The notes under the pieces are model-generated. The model did no database searches and was not told where the DNA came from. It worked only from the letters and a program-made list of their open reading frames with translations. Of a DNA stretch of 64,000 bases, positions 54,279-63,028 are shown piece after piece. Positions within the stretch are counted from its first letter, which is position 1. Each line of letters starts with the position of its first letter. The position numbers and the translations under genes are program-made. This DNA is from Paenibacillus xylanilyticus (lineage in GTDB: Bacteria; Bacillota; Bacilli; Paenibacillales; Paenibacillaceae). The stretch lies in assembly GCF_013359935.1 (NCBI RefSeq), contig NZ_JABMCB010000179.1:124001-188000 (forward strand), in the 5' to 3' direction.

Positions 54279-54877
54279 TCCAGATGACCTCCCTCTAGGC
54301 TGTCTTCTCCACCAGAACGGTAGATGACAAAGTTGCCTTGAAACACCATTTCCTCACCTACATAGGTGAACACTTCAACTTTCGCTTTTCCCTTTTGACC
54401 CGAGATCGATCTGACATAAGCTTTCGCAATACATTTTTCAGCCAGATGAACCGAACGGACAAATCGAATATCGGCCGAAGCCGTTAATGCAATCTCATCA
54501 TTAATGACAGCAACCGCCAGGGAGTTGGCCTGGGCAAATACATAGTGACCACGAGCAATTCCCGTTCTCGAAAATACATGCTCTTCCTTGATCTCAAACA
54601 AGGATATCCCACTTTTGTCCAGCTGCAAATCCACAATATCACCAATAATCTCATGCAGAGGCAGGGAGCGCACCTGATCATACGAACGTTCCGCCATCAG
54701 TTTCATTCGTTCCCGAAGCTCGGGAATCCCAAGCTCCAGTCGGTCGAGGCGAATCGTTTGAATACTCACCTTCAACTGCCGTGTAAGCTCCTGATCCGTC
54801 ACAAATGGATTGTCTTCGATCATTTTGGTCAATTGCTGCTGCCTCTGTCTCTTCGGTACACGTTCGATGTCTGACAC
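54275..54877 (-). CDS. fapR: Malonyl-CoA-responsive lipid regulator FapR
   Basis: 200 aa. An N-terminal DeoR-like helix-turn-helix (KRQRQQQLTKMIEDNPFVTDQELTRQLKVSIQTIRLDRLELGIPELRER) is joined to a C-terminal hotdog/thioesterase-like effector domain (GIARGHYVFAQANSLAVAVINDEIALTASADIRFVR). Malonyl-CoA binding releases the repressor from fab and pls operators. The start is a GTG at 54877 with an atypically close GGGGG sequence. Its own promoter carries a FapR box, so autoregulation is expected. Confidence 0.97.
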   Translation of the reverse strand: MSDIERVPKRQRQQQLTKMIEDNPFVTDQELTRQLKVSIQTIRLDRLELGIPELRERMKLMAERSYDQVRSLPLHEIIGDIVDLQLDKSGISLFEIKEEHVFSRTGIARGHYVFAQANSLAVAVINDEIALTASADIRFVRSVHLAEKCIAKAYVRSISGQKGKAKVEVFTYVGEEMVFQGNFVIYRSGGEDSLEGGHLE

Positions 54878-55011
54878 CCCCGCTGTATCGTTTAAGAAAG
54901 CGTCCCATGCCGGTCCGTTCTATCGTCTTATATTAATCTCTATAATTACACCCCTGATCGCCAGAGGTTTCATCACACGAATTATGGTCCTTGTCTATGT
55001 AACCCCAAATC

Positions 55012-55028
55012 TTAGAACCTGGTACTAA
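55012..55028 (-). promoter_or_regulatory. FapR operator
   Basis: TTAGAACCTGGTACTAA matches the FapR box family (TTAGTACC...GGTACTAA type palindrome) with one departure from symmetry. It overlaps the 3' edge of the fapR -10 element and covers the expected start point, a typical repression position. Confidence 0.88.
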
Positions 55029-55055
55029 AGTACAGTATATCTCATCCTGTGTCAA
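55027..55055 (-). promoter_or_regulatory. SigA promoter of the fapR operon
   Basis: The minus strand reads TTGACA (perfect -35), a 17-nt spacer and TACTTT. The transcript would run through fapR, plsX, fabH, fabD, fabG, acpP, fabF and rnc. Confidence 0.85.
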
Positions 55056-55196
55056 AAAGAAAGGCTGGCGGGCAAAAACCATTCTGCCCGGGATCGCCAG
55101 ATCCCTGCTTTCTATCAAACTTTCTTTTACATAAAGAGCATCCTTCGCCTTTGAATCTGCGGATACTAACAGCATCATATTTGAACATTCAAAAAA

Positions 55197-55227
55197 AGTA
55201 GTACCTCATCGAAATGAAGTACTACTT
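55197..55227 (-). terminator. rpmF terminator
   Basis: The perfect 9-nt arms AAGTAGTAC/GTACTACTT, with an inner TCAT/ATGA stem, are followed on the minus strand by seven T. It lies 12 nt after the rpmF stop. Confidence 0.9.
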
Positions 55228-55239
55228 GATGTCTAGCTA

Positions 55240-55413
55240 TTATTGAGAGATGATCTCTCTTGCTTTGTACGTTCCGCACACTTTGCACACGTGGTGAGCA
55301 AGCTTCAATTCGCCGCATTGTTCACATTTCACCATGCCCGGTACAGCCAATTTAAAGTGAGTGCGACGTTTGTCGCGACGCGTCTTGGACGTTCTCCGTT
55401 GAGGTACTGCCAT
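55240..55413 (-). CDS. rpmF: 50S ribosomal protein L32 (zinc-binding form)
   Basis: 57 aa from the ATG at 55413 with AGGAGGTG upstream. It begins [22 protein letters not shown]. Both CxxC pairs (CEQCG and CKVCG) are kept, so this is the zinc-containing C+ type, not the cysteine-free paralogue used in zinc limitation. It follows yceD, the conserved pairing. Confidence 0.97.
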   Translation of the reverse strand: MAVPQRRTSKTRRDKRRTHFKLAVPGMVKCEQCGELKLAHHVCKVCGTYKAREIISQ

Positions 55414-55478
55414 TATTCCCACCTCCTTATCAAAATCAACCTTTGCAGGTAGTTGTTACACTAGATTTTCATTTATGC

Positions 55479-55985
55479 TCATTTAAAAAAATCCTTGAGC
55501 CCTGCAAGCCGCGGGTCGATAACTTCATTATCACAACCGCAGTCACCCTCGTTCAGCTCATGGCCACACTTAGGGCACAGCCCTTTGCATGTATCGCTGC
55601 ATAGCGGTATAAACGGCAGGTGCAGCAGAAAAGCTTCCTCGGCATATAGCTTCAGATCAATGTCCTCTCCATCCACATAGACAGTGTCATCATCTTCAGG
55701 CAAGTCCTCCGGCTGTTCTCCCTGCTTGAATTGCTCATGAAAATCAATATGAAGATGTTCACTAATCGGCTTGAGACAACGTGAGCACAACATGTCCACT
55801 CCTGCTGTCAATTTGCCATGAACATCCACCACGCCCCCCGTTGCTTGTTCTGCAGATAAATCCGCAGTCAGCGGGGTAACGGCTGTGATATCTTGTCGGT
55901 TAGAAATCAGTTCTTGAATATCCCACTGTTCATTAAACTGCAGGGGCCGATCACTGATAGCCACTTTGCGAAATGGCAATAACAT
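55479..55985 (-). CDS. yceD: YceD/YlbN (DUF177) family protein
   Basis: 168 aa. The family core is DMLCSRCLKPISEHLHIDFHEQF, then an acidic linker and IDLKLYAEEAFLLHLPFIPLCSDTCKGLCPKCGHELNEGDCGC, with several cysteines likely to bind zinc. In bacteria and plastids the family is linked to 23S rRNA processing or accumulation. It precedes rpmF, as in nearly all relatives. Confidence 0.93.
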   Translation of the reverse strand: MLLPFRKVAISDRPLQFNEQWDIQELISNRQDITAVTPLTADLSAEQATGGVVDVHGKLTAGVDMLCSRCLKPISEHLHIDFHEQFKQGEQPEDLPEDDDTVYVDGEDIDLKLYAEEAFLLHLPFIPLCSDTCKGLCPKCGHELNEGDCGCDNEVIDPRLAGLKDFFK

Positions 55986-56435
55986 TTCCCATCACTCCAA
56001 ACGAAACCAATTTCATAATTCATGTCAAATGCATTACGGCAGTTATACAGATCAAGTCTGATGGTTGTGCACTTCATATCTTGACTGTATGTATTCTGAC
56101 GCTTCATCGTTAAAAGTATTATGAAATTGACTTAACAAACAAAAATCATTATACCGATTTTCCAAGACGTTTGTCAACACTTTTAACTTTACACCCTTTT
56201 TGAAAAGAAAGATACCCGGACGACAAAATCTCTCCTCCGCATTATAAACTTTCTTTCTAACATACGACAAGGTATTCGTTCCGAATGGTGTTTTCGGACA
56301 CATTTCTTTAATGATTAGTGTGATGTAGATCACACGAACCCTTTTTCACCCTACCTATACTTGTCATATGCCGATACGGCAGAAGGACGGCGCAGGTTAT
56401 CCAACTAGTCAATCCATTTATGGGAGGAAATATCC
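55986..56435. other. Divergent region between yceD and hmp
   Basis: 450 nt without a gene. The right part contains the TGTGA-N6-TCACA site and the hmp -10 box. The left part should contain the yceD-rpmF promoter, which I could not assign. A minus-strand 93-codon frame here has no ribosome binding site or family features. Confidence 0.65.
56319..56334 (+). promoter_or_regulatory. FNR/CRP-type site upstream of hmp
   Basis: TGTGATGTAGATCACA matches the TGTGA-N6-TCACA palindrome used by Bacillus Fnr (and by CRP), and the symmetry extends one base on each side. A -10-like TATACT lies at 56356-56361. With a start about 7 nt after it, the site centre falls near -41.5, the class II activator position. 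Confidence 0.7.
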
Positions 56436-57674
56436 ATGTTAAACGAAAATACAATTAAAGTAATCCAATCTACTGTACCTGCACTTGAAGTCCATGGTGA
56501 AGCCATTACAAGTCATTTCTATAAAACGATGTTTACAAATCACCCTGAACTGCTGAATATTTTTAATCACGCCAACCAGAAACAGGGACGCCAGCAGGCC
56601 GCCCTGGCCAATATGGTTTACGCTGCCGCCCTGCATATCGACAATCTTGCCGCAGTTCTGCCTGCCGTCCGACAGGTCGCTCACAAACATCGCAGTCTCG
56701 GCATTGCCCCTGAGCAATATGAGATCGTTGGCACGTATTTGCTGAAAGCCATCAAAGATGTGCTTGGTGATGCTGCAACCGACGAGATTATTGCAGCGTG
56801 GGCTGAAGCCTACGGTGTCATTGCGAGTGTTTTTATCGATATGGAGAAGGAATTATACGAATCGACCGAAAACCAAAGCGGTGGCTGGGAGGGTTTCCGT
56901 TCCTTCCGGGTTGCGAAAAAAATAAAGGAAAGCGAAATGATTACTTCCTTTTATTTGGTGCCAACGGACAGCAAACCTATAGCCGCATACCAACCCGGAC
57001 AATATATTAGCCTCCGGATGAAACCTGAAGGGAGTACCTACACCCAGATTAGACAATACAGTCTCTCCGACGCTCCAGGCAAGCCTTATTACCGTATTTC
57101 GGTTAAACGTGAGAGTGCGCTGGCTGATCGGCCGGATGGCGTTATATCGACGTATCTGCATAATCATATTCCGGAAGGGGATGTGGTCGAGCTGTCTGCT
57201 CCTGCGGGCGACTTCACACTCGAAACGGAAGATTCACGCAATGTGGTGTTACTAAGTGGCGGCGTTGGACTCACGCCGATGATCAGCATGTTGAATACCC
57301 TTGTCGCCAGCCATGCCCAACGTCAGATTACGTTTATCCATGCAGCCCTAAATGGTGAAACCCACGCTTTCCGTGACCATGTAAATACATTGACAGAACA
57401 ACATGAGGATATACAGACATTTTATTGTTATACGCAGCCTACTGATGATGATCGCGCAAAATCGCGTTTTCACAAAGAGGGTTACATTGATGAAGCCTGG
57501 CTGTCCCAGATTATCCGTCAACCGCTTGACTCCAATTATTACCTGACCGGTCCCATCCCTTTCATGCAGGCTGCTTATGCGGCTCTATGTGAGATCGGCG
57601 TTGCACCTGAGTTTATTCATTATGAGTTCTTTGGTCCCAAAACAAACCTGATTCCTGTAGCGGAAGGCATTTAA
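56436..57674 (+). CDS. hmp: Flavohemoprotein (NO dioxygenase)
   Basis: 412 aa. The N-terminal globin domain has Y29 (B10), Q53 (E7) and proximal H85 (VAHKHRSLGI). The FAD domain has IRQYSLSDAPG and the NAD(P)H domain has LLSGGVGLTPMISMLN. It converts nitric oxide and O2 to nitrate. The ATG follows GGGAGG by 8 nt. Monocistronic, with its own terminator; it sits between yceD and tmcAL, which are adjacent in B. subtilis, so it is an insertion relative to that order. Confidence 0.97.
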   Translation: MLNENTIKVIQSTVPALEVHGEAITSHFYKTMFTNHPELLNIFNHANQKQGRQQAALANMVYAAALHIDNLAAVLPAVRQVAHKHRSLGIAPEQYEIVGTYLLKAIKDVLGDAATDEIIAAWAEAYGVIASVFIDMEKELYESTENQSGGWEGFRSFRVAKKIKESEMITSFYLVPTDSKPIAAYQPGQYISLRMKPEGSTYTQIRQYSLSDAPGKPYYRISVKRESALADRPDGVISTYLHNHIPEGDVVELSAPAGDFTLETEDSRNVVLLSGGVGLTPMISMLNTLVASHAQRQITFIHAALNGETHAFRDHVNTLTEQHEDIQTFYCYTQPTDDDRAKSRFHKEGYIDEAWLSQIIRQPLDSNYYLTGPIPFMQAAYAALCEIGVAPEFIHYEFFGPKTNLIPVAEGI

Positions 57675-57717
57675 TTTTACTCGAAGCAAATGATGAAGGA
57701 TCAATAGAAGTCCTATC

Positions 57718-57759
57718 AAAGGCACTGTGCGTATTCATTGAATGCGACATGGTGCCTTT
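57718..57759 (+). terminator. hmp terminator
   Basis: The arms AAAGGCAC/GTGCCTTT, with inner GCG and ATTC/GAAT pairs, are followed by TTTTTT on the plus strand, about 45 nt after the hmp stop. Confidence 0.88.
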
Positions 57760-57925
57760 TTTGGCAGCTTCTTATCCCTACTCATTTGAATAAGGATGCC
57801 CTTATCCCCTATTATTGAACAAGACCCGCTGCTTGACGAAGCAGCAATGATGACAGCCGTCTACCCGGTATACATACCAGGACGTATTGTAGATACTTCA
57901 TTTTAAGCGAAAGGAGCACCTGCTG

Positions 57926-59158
57926 ATGAAAGCCGTTGGTGTCATTGTTGAATATAACCCGCTGCATAACGGACATGTCTATCACTTGAGTGAGGCCAGG
58001 CGGCTTAGCGGAGCAGACGCCGTTGTGGCCGTAATGAGCGGCCCTTTTCTCCAACGCGGGGAACCCGCCATTGTGAGTAAAAGGGCTCGCACCGAGATGG
58101 CGCTGCATGCAGGCGCCGATCTGGTCATTGAGCTGCCGGTTGCTTATGCAGTACAACCGGCGGAATGGTTTGCCTTCGGTGCGGTCTCGCTGCTGCACCG
58201 CACCGGGGTCGTGGACTCGCTCTGCTTCGGCAGCGAGTCCGGCGACCTGGACAGCCTGCAGCGCATTGCGCGCGTGCTGGCTGTGGAGCCCGCAGGGCTG
58301 CGCGAGGACATCGCGCGCCGCCTGCGGGACGGCGCCAGCTACCCCGCCGCATACGCAGGCGCGGCGGCGGCGCTGGCGCCCGGCGGCGTCGATGCGGATG
58401 CCGCCGCTGCACTGCTGGGGCAGCCCAACAATTCGCTTGGGCTGCACTACCTGATCGCGCTGGAACGACTGGGCAGCGCGATCCAGCCCTTGACGACGGC
58501 ACGCACAGGTGCCGCGTATCATGAGGCGACGCCAGGACCGGGGGCGATCGCCAGTGCAACCGCCGTCCGCCGCCTCCTGATGGCGGACGGGCCCCAAGCC
58601 GCCGCACCGTATGTGCCGGCGGCAACTCTTGCCATTTTGCAGCGCGAATGGCAAGAGAGGCGCGCTCCCGTGCACTGGGAGCGCTTTGCTCAGCCGCTGC
58701 TGCACATTGCGGCGACCCGCCGTGCCTCCGAGCTGGCAAATATCGCCGAAGTCACGGAAGGACTTGAGCATCGGCTGATCCGCACTCTTGCTCAGCTCCC
58801 GGAACCATCAGTCGAAGCATTGCTGAACGCGCTTAAGACCAGGCGGTACACACGCACCAAGCTGCAGCGCATGTTGACCCATGTTCTGCTTCATCATGCC
58901 AAGGCAGAACTCTCAGCGGAGCAACTAGCCGAAGGCCCGGGCTATCTCCGTGTCCTTGGATTTAATGCACAAGGCCAAGGTCTGTTGAAACACATGAAAA
59001 CTGTCTCATCCCTGCCTGTAGTGCTCAAACCGTCCAACTTCATACACAACCAGCTGGAACTTGATGTACAGGCACAGGCAGCCTATGCCCTTGCATATGA
59101 ACAGAGGGACACACGAGCCATGTATAGTGACTATTATGAGCCGCCTGTCCGGTGCTAA
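57926..59158 (+). CDS. tmcAL: tRNA(Met) cytidine acetate ligase TmcAL (YlbM)
   Basis: 410 aa. The nucleotidyltransferase-like N-terminus has GVIVEYNPLHNGHVYHLSEAR, with the HxGH-like motif, then MSGPFLQRGEPAIVSK and LPVAYAVQPAEWFAFGAV. The middle contains QPNNSLGLHYLIAL. The C-terminal part includes LKTRRYTRTKLQRMLTH. It activates acetate with ATP to make ac4C34 in elongator tRNA(Met). The stretch from about 58150 to 58740 is strikingly GC-rich and Ala-rich compared with the rest of the gene. AAAGGAG precedes the ATG. Confidence 0.96.
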   Translation: MKAVGVIVEYNPLHNGHVYHLSEARRLSGADAVVAVMSGPFLQRGEPAIVSKRARTEMALHAGADLVIELPVAYAVQPAEWFAFGAVSLLHRTGVVDSLCFGSESGDLDSLQRIARVLAVEPAGLREDIARRLRDGASYPAAYAGAAAALAPGGVDADAAAALLGQPNNSLGLHYLIALERLGSAIQPLTTARTGAAYHEATPGPGAIASATAVRRLLMADGPQAAAPYVPAATLAILQREWQERRAPVHWERFAQPLLHIAATRRASELANIAEVTEGLEHRLIRTLAQLPEPSVEALLNALKTRRYTRTKLQRMLTHVLLHHAKAELSAEQLAEGPGYLRVLGFNAQGQGLLKHMKTVSSLPVVLKPSNFIHNQLELDVQAQAAYALAYEQRDTRAMYSDYYEPPVRC

Positions 59159-59196
59159 GCTTTATATGAGTACCCTATCTATTATCGTTACACCAA

Positions 59197-59245
59197 AAAT
59201 CCCCTATGTCGTGTCGTTTATTCAAACGACCGTCATAGGGGATTT
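59197..59245. terminator. Bidirectional terminator between tmcAL and the ylbL gene
   Basis: Twelve-base perfect arms AAATCCCCTATG/CATAGGGGATTT, with an inner CGTTT/AAACG stem and U-rich flanks, serve the two convergent genes. Confidence 0.88.
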
Positions 59246-59291
59246 CATTTTCTTTACTCGGACTTCGTATATCCAAATTATAAAACAACCT

Positions 59292-60332
59292 TTATGATTT
59301 GGCAGACAAGGTTTTCAGATATGCCAGGGCATCATCCACCGTACTCACAGGAACCAGCTTCATCTTGGTGCCAATCTGCTCCGCTTTGGCTTCCGCTTCC
59401 TTGTAATTCTGTTTTGGAACAAAGAAAATTTCTGCGTCTTTGCGGTCCGCAGCCACGATTTTGTGCACCACGCCACCAATCGCGCCGACCACACCTTCCT
59501 TGGTGATGGTACCCGTCCCGGCAATTCGGTGACCTTGAGTCAGATCTCCGGGAGTAAGCTGATTATAGATCTCCAGCGTAAACATTAATCCCGCCGAAGG
59601 GCCACCCACCTGCGTATCCGTGAAGGTAATCTGTTTATCCGGATCCTCAGGTTTCACTTTCTGAACGGCTCCGATCATCACACCCAAACCAGGTCTGGTT
59701 TCACCCGTTTTGCTATCTTTCACTTCGATCAGCTTCACTTCACGGCTAATGGTTTCGCCTCCGCGTTCCAATTGCATTTCTACCGTATCTCCCACTTTTT
59801 TATCCTTCAGCTGGGCAGATAATACAGTATTGTCCGGTGTAGCTGTTCCGTTCACACCCAAGATAATGTCGCCAGGGACGATGTCTCCCTGCGGTTTCGG
59901 ATCCTCCGACAAGCCAAACACAAAAATATGTTCGGGAACAATGGAATACTTCACACCCGCCTGCTCATAAGCCGCTTCCATGGCGGAGGATTGGGAATCG
60001 CTCATAAACCACACCTGTTCGGCAGAATACTCCGCTTCGCTTTTCCCTTGCAGCCGATCTTCTTTTTTGTCAATTTGAGTATTCCGATTAAACAAGGATG
60101 TTCCAAGCAAAAACACATTGGCATACGTTGCCGACACCGTCGTCATCATGAATACACCATGTTCCTCCTGGTCCCCATCCTTTACCGTGACCATCGGTTT
60201 TACTTCATCAGCACTGCCAGGCATATAAATGATATACGGCGTTGGCATATAGACTGCAACATAGACAACCAGAGCCACCACGATCACAAAGATCGAAGCT
60301 CTGAATCCGCCAGATTTTCGAATCCGATTCAT
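59292..60332 (-). CDS. ylbL: YlbL-type membrane PDZ-Lon protease
   Basis: 346 aa. One N-terminal transmembrane helix (about 11-30) precedes a PDZ domain (about 125-205, IVPGDIILGVNG) and a C-terminal Lon-type proteolytic domain. The Ser-Lys dyad is S246 in VGGPSAGLM and K291 in GGVVHKIVAA. In B. subtilis YlbL degrades the cell-division inhibitor YneA during recovery from DNA damage; streptococcal SepM is a relative that processes competence peptides. The ylb order with coaD, rsmD and ylbJ supports the YlbL assignment. Confidence 0.94.
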   Translation of the reverse strand: MNRIRKSGGFRASIFVIVVALVVYVAVYMPTPYIIYMPGSADEVKPMVTVKDGDQEEHGVFMMTTVSATYANVFLLGTSLFNRNTQIDKKEDRLQGKSEAEYSAEQVWFMSDSQSSAMEAAYEQAGVKYSIVPEHIFVFGLSEDPKPQGDIVPGDIILGVNGTATPDNTVLSAQLKDKKVGDTVEMQLERGGETISREVKLIEVKDSKTGETRPGLGVMIGAVQKVKPEDPDKQITFTDTQVGGPSAGLMFTLEIYNQLTPGDLTQGHRIAGTGTITKEGVVGAIGGVVHKIVAADRKDAEIFFVPKQNYKEAEAKAEQIGTKMKLVPVSTVDDALAYLKTLSAKS

Positions 60333-60431
60333 CGCATGAGCCCCCGTTCTTTGCGTTTATTCCATAATTATAAGTCTAACACCCTCATTCTCCAGCATAC
60401 AATGGTACAGGCCGGATAGGCCTCATTATTC

Positions 60432-60493
60432 AGTCGCTTGTCCGGTCAAGGCCGAACCGTCCCCCGGACGTCATTCGGCCGTCCAGTTCGACT
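60432..60493 (+). promoter_or_regulatory. Interleaved inverted repeats (possible pseudoknot) in the ylbJ leader
   Basis: GTCCGG (60440-60445) pairs with CCGGAC (60464-60469), and GGCCGAA (60450-60456) pairs with TTCGGCC (60474-60480). The two stems are interleaved, as in an H-type pseudoknot. AGTCG (60432-60436) and CGACT (60489-60493) could close the element. It ends 45 nt before the ylbJ start. Two further small hairpins (TTCG/CGAA and GCCG/CGGC) follow. Confidence 0.4.
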
Positions 60494-60538
60494 ACGAAGC
60501 AGCCGAAAAAACGGCGCTATTCCATATGAGGTGAAACA

Positions 60539-61795
60539 ATGTCAATGCAGACTGAGGTTACAGGCTCCAATCCGATGCGAACGGTACTGCTAAGTGCCGG
60601 CGCTTTATTACTGGTCGTCGCTGTCGTTGTATCTCCAAAGGATGCCTTCGATGCCTCAATTCAGGGATTGGACATCTGGTGGAAAATTATTTTCCCGGCG
60701 ATGCTTCCGTTTTTAATGTTGTCGCAAATGCTGACTGCATTTGGTTTTACGGACGCTTTCGGCGTCTTGCTTGGACCGTTAATGCAGCGGTGGTTTCGCC
60801 TCCCCGGCCAAGCTGGACTGGCCATTGCTGTTGGCATGTGCGGCGGATTTCCTGCAGGGGCCGACACTGCAGCCCGTTTGGTACAGGATCGACAAATAAC
60901 CGGCAAACAGGCAAGTGTTCTGGTCGCTGCAGCACATTTCGCCAATCCGATGATGATCATCCTGGTCTTGGGTGCCGCTTTTCTTCACCTGCCTGCTGCC
61001 GGATACTTCCTGCTTATGGTTCACTGGATCAGCGGCTGGATTGCCGCAATGATTGCCATCCGGCTCGTCCCCGGTCATCCGAAAGGGGGCGCCGAACTTC
61101 ATCATCCAAAGACTAATCAGCGCCATGGGCTCTGGTTTCAAATGATGACCGCAGCCAGAGAAGCCCAGGCCCGTGATGGACGTGGATTCGGCAAATTGTT
61201 GGGTGACACTGTGTCCCATGCTGTACAAACTCTAATGATGACCGGGGGTTACATGATTGTTTTTGCGGTTTTTGTACGACTGTTAGGTCTATATATAACG
61301 CCCGGCACTTCAGTAGCCCTGTGGCCTGCTGTGCTCGAGCTGCATTTGGGCACATACCATTTAAGCCAAACCCCGTGGGCACCCGTGATCATCATCTCCC
61401 TGATTGCCGCCGTTCTTGGCTGGGGTGGATTGTGCTCGCATTTGCAGGTTTCTGCTGTTCTGAAATCGGCCGGGATTGCCTCCAAGACCATGATCTATTT
61501 TGCAGGTGTCCGGTTGATTCATGCATTGATTGCCTTTTCTCTAAGTGTTTTCCTTTGGGCACCCTTTAGTCGCTACGGCACAGAAGTGTTGAACACGTTC
61601 TGGCCCTTTAGGAACACGGATGTGATAACTCCAACCCTGCTGCCGATGCAATCCCAGCTTGATGGGAACCATGCTTCAGTGGAGACTCTGTGGAGCAGCT
61701 TCCCGGCAGTCTGCATCGGACTTGCCATGATTGTTGCCGTTATGATCAGCCTGTCCGGCCTGACCTTTTGGTTTAACCGCCGGTTTTCTCGCTGA
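60539..61795 (+). CDS. ylbJ: Sporulation integral membrane protein YlbJ
   Basis: 418 aa, with about eight hydrophobic helices and the nucleoside-recognition (Gate) type motifs [16 protein letters not shown] and [20 protein letters not shown]. In B. subtilis ylbJ is expressed in the mother cell under SigE and is needed for spore cortex formation. The ribosome binding site is AGGTGA. No clear SigE promoter was seen, but the 5' region contains an unusual structured element. Its last 23 nt overlap the 3' end of coaD on the other strand. Confidence 0.94.
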   Translation: MSMQTEVTGSNPMRTVLLSAGALLLVVAVVVSPKDAFDASIQGLDIWWKIIFPAMLPFLMLSQMLTAFGFTDAFGVLLGPLMQRWFRLPGQAGLAIAVGMCGGFPAGADTAARLVQDRQITGKQASVLVAAAHFANPMMIILVLGAAFLHLPAAGYFLLMVHWISGWIAAMIAIRLVPGHPKGGAELHHPKTNQRHGLWFQMMTAAREAQARDGRGFGKLLGDTVSHAVQTLMMTGGYMIVFAVFVRLLGLYITPGTSVALWPAVLELHLGTYHLSQTPWAPVIIISLIAAVLGWGGLCSHLQVSAVLKSAGIASKTMIYFAGVRLIHALIAFSLSVFLWAPFSRYGTEVLNTFWPFRNTDVITPTLLPMQSQLDGNHASVETLWSSFPAVCIGLAMIVAVMISLSGLTFWFNRRFSR

Positions 61796-62288
61796 TTTTC
61801 CGGCGAAGTGCAGTTTCCACCTCAGGAGACACCAGATCGGTTACGTCTCCATGGTAATGGGCAATTTCCTTAACAATACTGGAACTCAAATACGAATATT
61901 TGGGATTGGTCATCATAAATATCGTTTCCGCATCCGGATTCAGCTTGCTGTTGGTGGAAGCGAGCTGCAGCTCATACTCAAAATCAGTCACGGAACGTAT
62001 GCCGCGTACGATGACTTGAGCTTCCTTTTGCCGAACATAATTAGCCGTCAGATCACGGAAACTATCCACTTCCACATTAGGCAGATGACTTGTTACTTCC
62101 GTGATGAGAGCCTTTCTTTCCTCCACCGTAAACAGCGGATTTTTACTCATATTATTCAATACAGCCACGATGACGCGATCAAATTGCTTGGATGCTCTGG
62201 CGATAATGTCCAGATGGCCCATCGTTACGGGATCGAAACTTCCCGGGTATACGGCAATCCGTTCCTGCCTGTGTATCATTTCAGTCAT
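61773..62288 (-). CDS. coaD: Phosphopantetheine adenylyltransferase
   Basis: 171 aa. The nucleotidyltransferase motif is [23 protein letters not shown], with [17 protein letters not shown] and the second motif [12 protein letters not shown]. It makes dephospho-CoA, the fourth step of CoA synthesis. AGGAGG lies 6 nt before the ATG, which overlaps the rsmD stop by 8 nt. It converges with and overlaps ylbJ. Confidence 0.97.
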   Translation of the reverse strand: MTEMIHRQERIAVYPGSFDPVTMGHLDIIARASKQFDRVIVAVLNNMSKNPLFTVEERKALITEVTSHLPNVEVDSFRDLTANYVRQKEAQVIVRGIRSVTDFEYELQLASTNSKLNPDAETIFMMTNPKYSYLSSSIVKEIAHYHGDVTDLVSPEVETALRRKISEKTGG

Positions 62289-62889
62289 GAGGAGCCTCCT
62301 CTTCTTCTATGCTGGTTTCTCCATCTTCAGTTGTACCGGGTACATATTCATAGATGGATACAGCCGTCTCCCCATACACAGCCTTGCGCGTTTGTTCAAA
62401 CGGGCCAAATTGCTCAGGGTAACTATATTTGGATTCATATTCAAGCACGATCGTCGCTTCCGGTTCAAGCAGTTCCAGTTCATGCATGGTCAGCATCAAC
62501 TCATCCCCGTTTTTCATCCGGTAAGGCGGATCTAGGAACACCAGATCAAATCTTGTGGTTCGCTTAGCAAGTGCCTTTAATGCACGACCTGCATCATTAC
62601 GATATATGGCTGCCTGATCCTCCAGCTTGGTCGCTTTCAGATTGGCACGAATCACTTCATTACTTTTGGATTCCAAATCAACAAAAACAGCCTTGTCCAT
62701 GCCGCGGCTCAGCGCCTCAATTCCGAGACCACCACTACCCGCAAACAAATCCAATGCTGTGCCGCCCTCAAAATAAGGGCCAATCATGCTAAACAGCGCT
62801 TCCTTCACCTTGTCGGTGGTCGGACGTGTTCCATTGCCAGGAACAGCCTTCAGCGGTCTGCCTTTCGCACTCCCAGATACCACTCTCAC
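62281..62889 (-). CDS. rsmD: 16S rRNA (guanine-966-N2)-methyltransferase
   Basis: 202 aa. It starts [33 protein letters not shown], with SAM-binding [19 protein letters not shown] and catalytic [12 protein letters not shown]. The acidic C-terminal tail is [15 protein letters not shown]. The start is a GTG at 62889 with AGGTGA upstream. It forms an operon with coaD, as in most bacteria. Confidence 0.96.
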   Translation of the reverse strand: MRVVSGSAKGRPLKAVPGNGTRPTTDKVKEALFSMIGPYFEGGTALDLFAGSGGLGIEALSRGMDKAVFVDLESKSNEVIRANLKATKLEDQAAIYRNDAGRALKALAKRTTRFDLVFLDPPYRMKNGDELMLTMHELELLEPEATIVLEYESKYSYPEQFGPFEQTRKAVYGETAVSIYEYVPGTTEDGETSIEEEEAPHD

Positions 62890-62933
62890 TGATGAGTCAC
62901 CTTTTCTCTCTATGTAAGTTTATTGATACAGCT

Positions 62934-62939
62934 ATCGTA
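62934..62939 (-). promoter_or_regulatory. Putative extended -10 promoter of rsmD-coaD
   Basis: The minus strand reads TGG followed by TACGAT, an extended -10 element, with TTTTCA 18 nt upstream as a weak -35. It lies about 45 nt before the rsmD GTG. Confidence 0.4.
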
Positions 62940-62993
62940 CCACACTCCAGTTCAGTTTGAAAAATAGTCCGTCTCCATCATTTCAAAAAATTG

Positions 62994-63022
62994 TTGACCG
63001 ATTGTTTACGCATATGTATAAA
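62994..63022 (+). promoter_or_regulatory. Plus-strand SigA-type promoter with no downstream gene
   Basis: TTGACC, a 17-nt spacer and TATAAA. Transcription would start near 63029 and meet a terminator about 130 nt later, with no recognisable coding sequence between. Confidence 0.6.
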
Positions 63023-63028
63023 AAGGAA

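Larger units (their letters stand above)
54878..55239 (-). other. fapR leader and promoter region
   Basis: 362 nt between rpmF and fapR without a gene. It holds the rpmF terminator, the fapR promoter and the FapR box, leaving a 5' leader of about 140 nt. A frame at 54933-55178 overlaps the promoter and operator and is rejected as a gene. Confidence 0.75.

Noticed and set aside
54933..55178. 81-codon frame between rpmF and fapR
   Set aside because: It contains the fapR promoter and the FapR box; not credible as a gene.
57812..58771. Long minus-strand frame (319 codons) opposite tmcAL
   Set aside because: It is a by-product of the GC-rich composition. It lacks a ribosome binding site and family motifs, while the plus-strand frame has clear TmcAL motifs.
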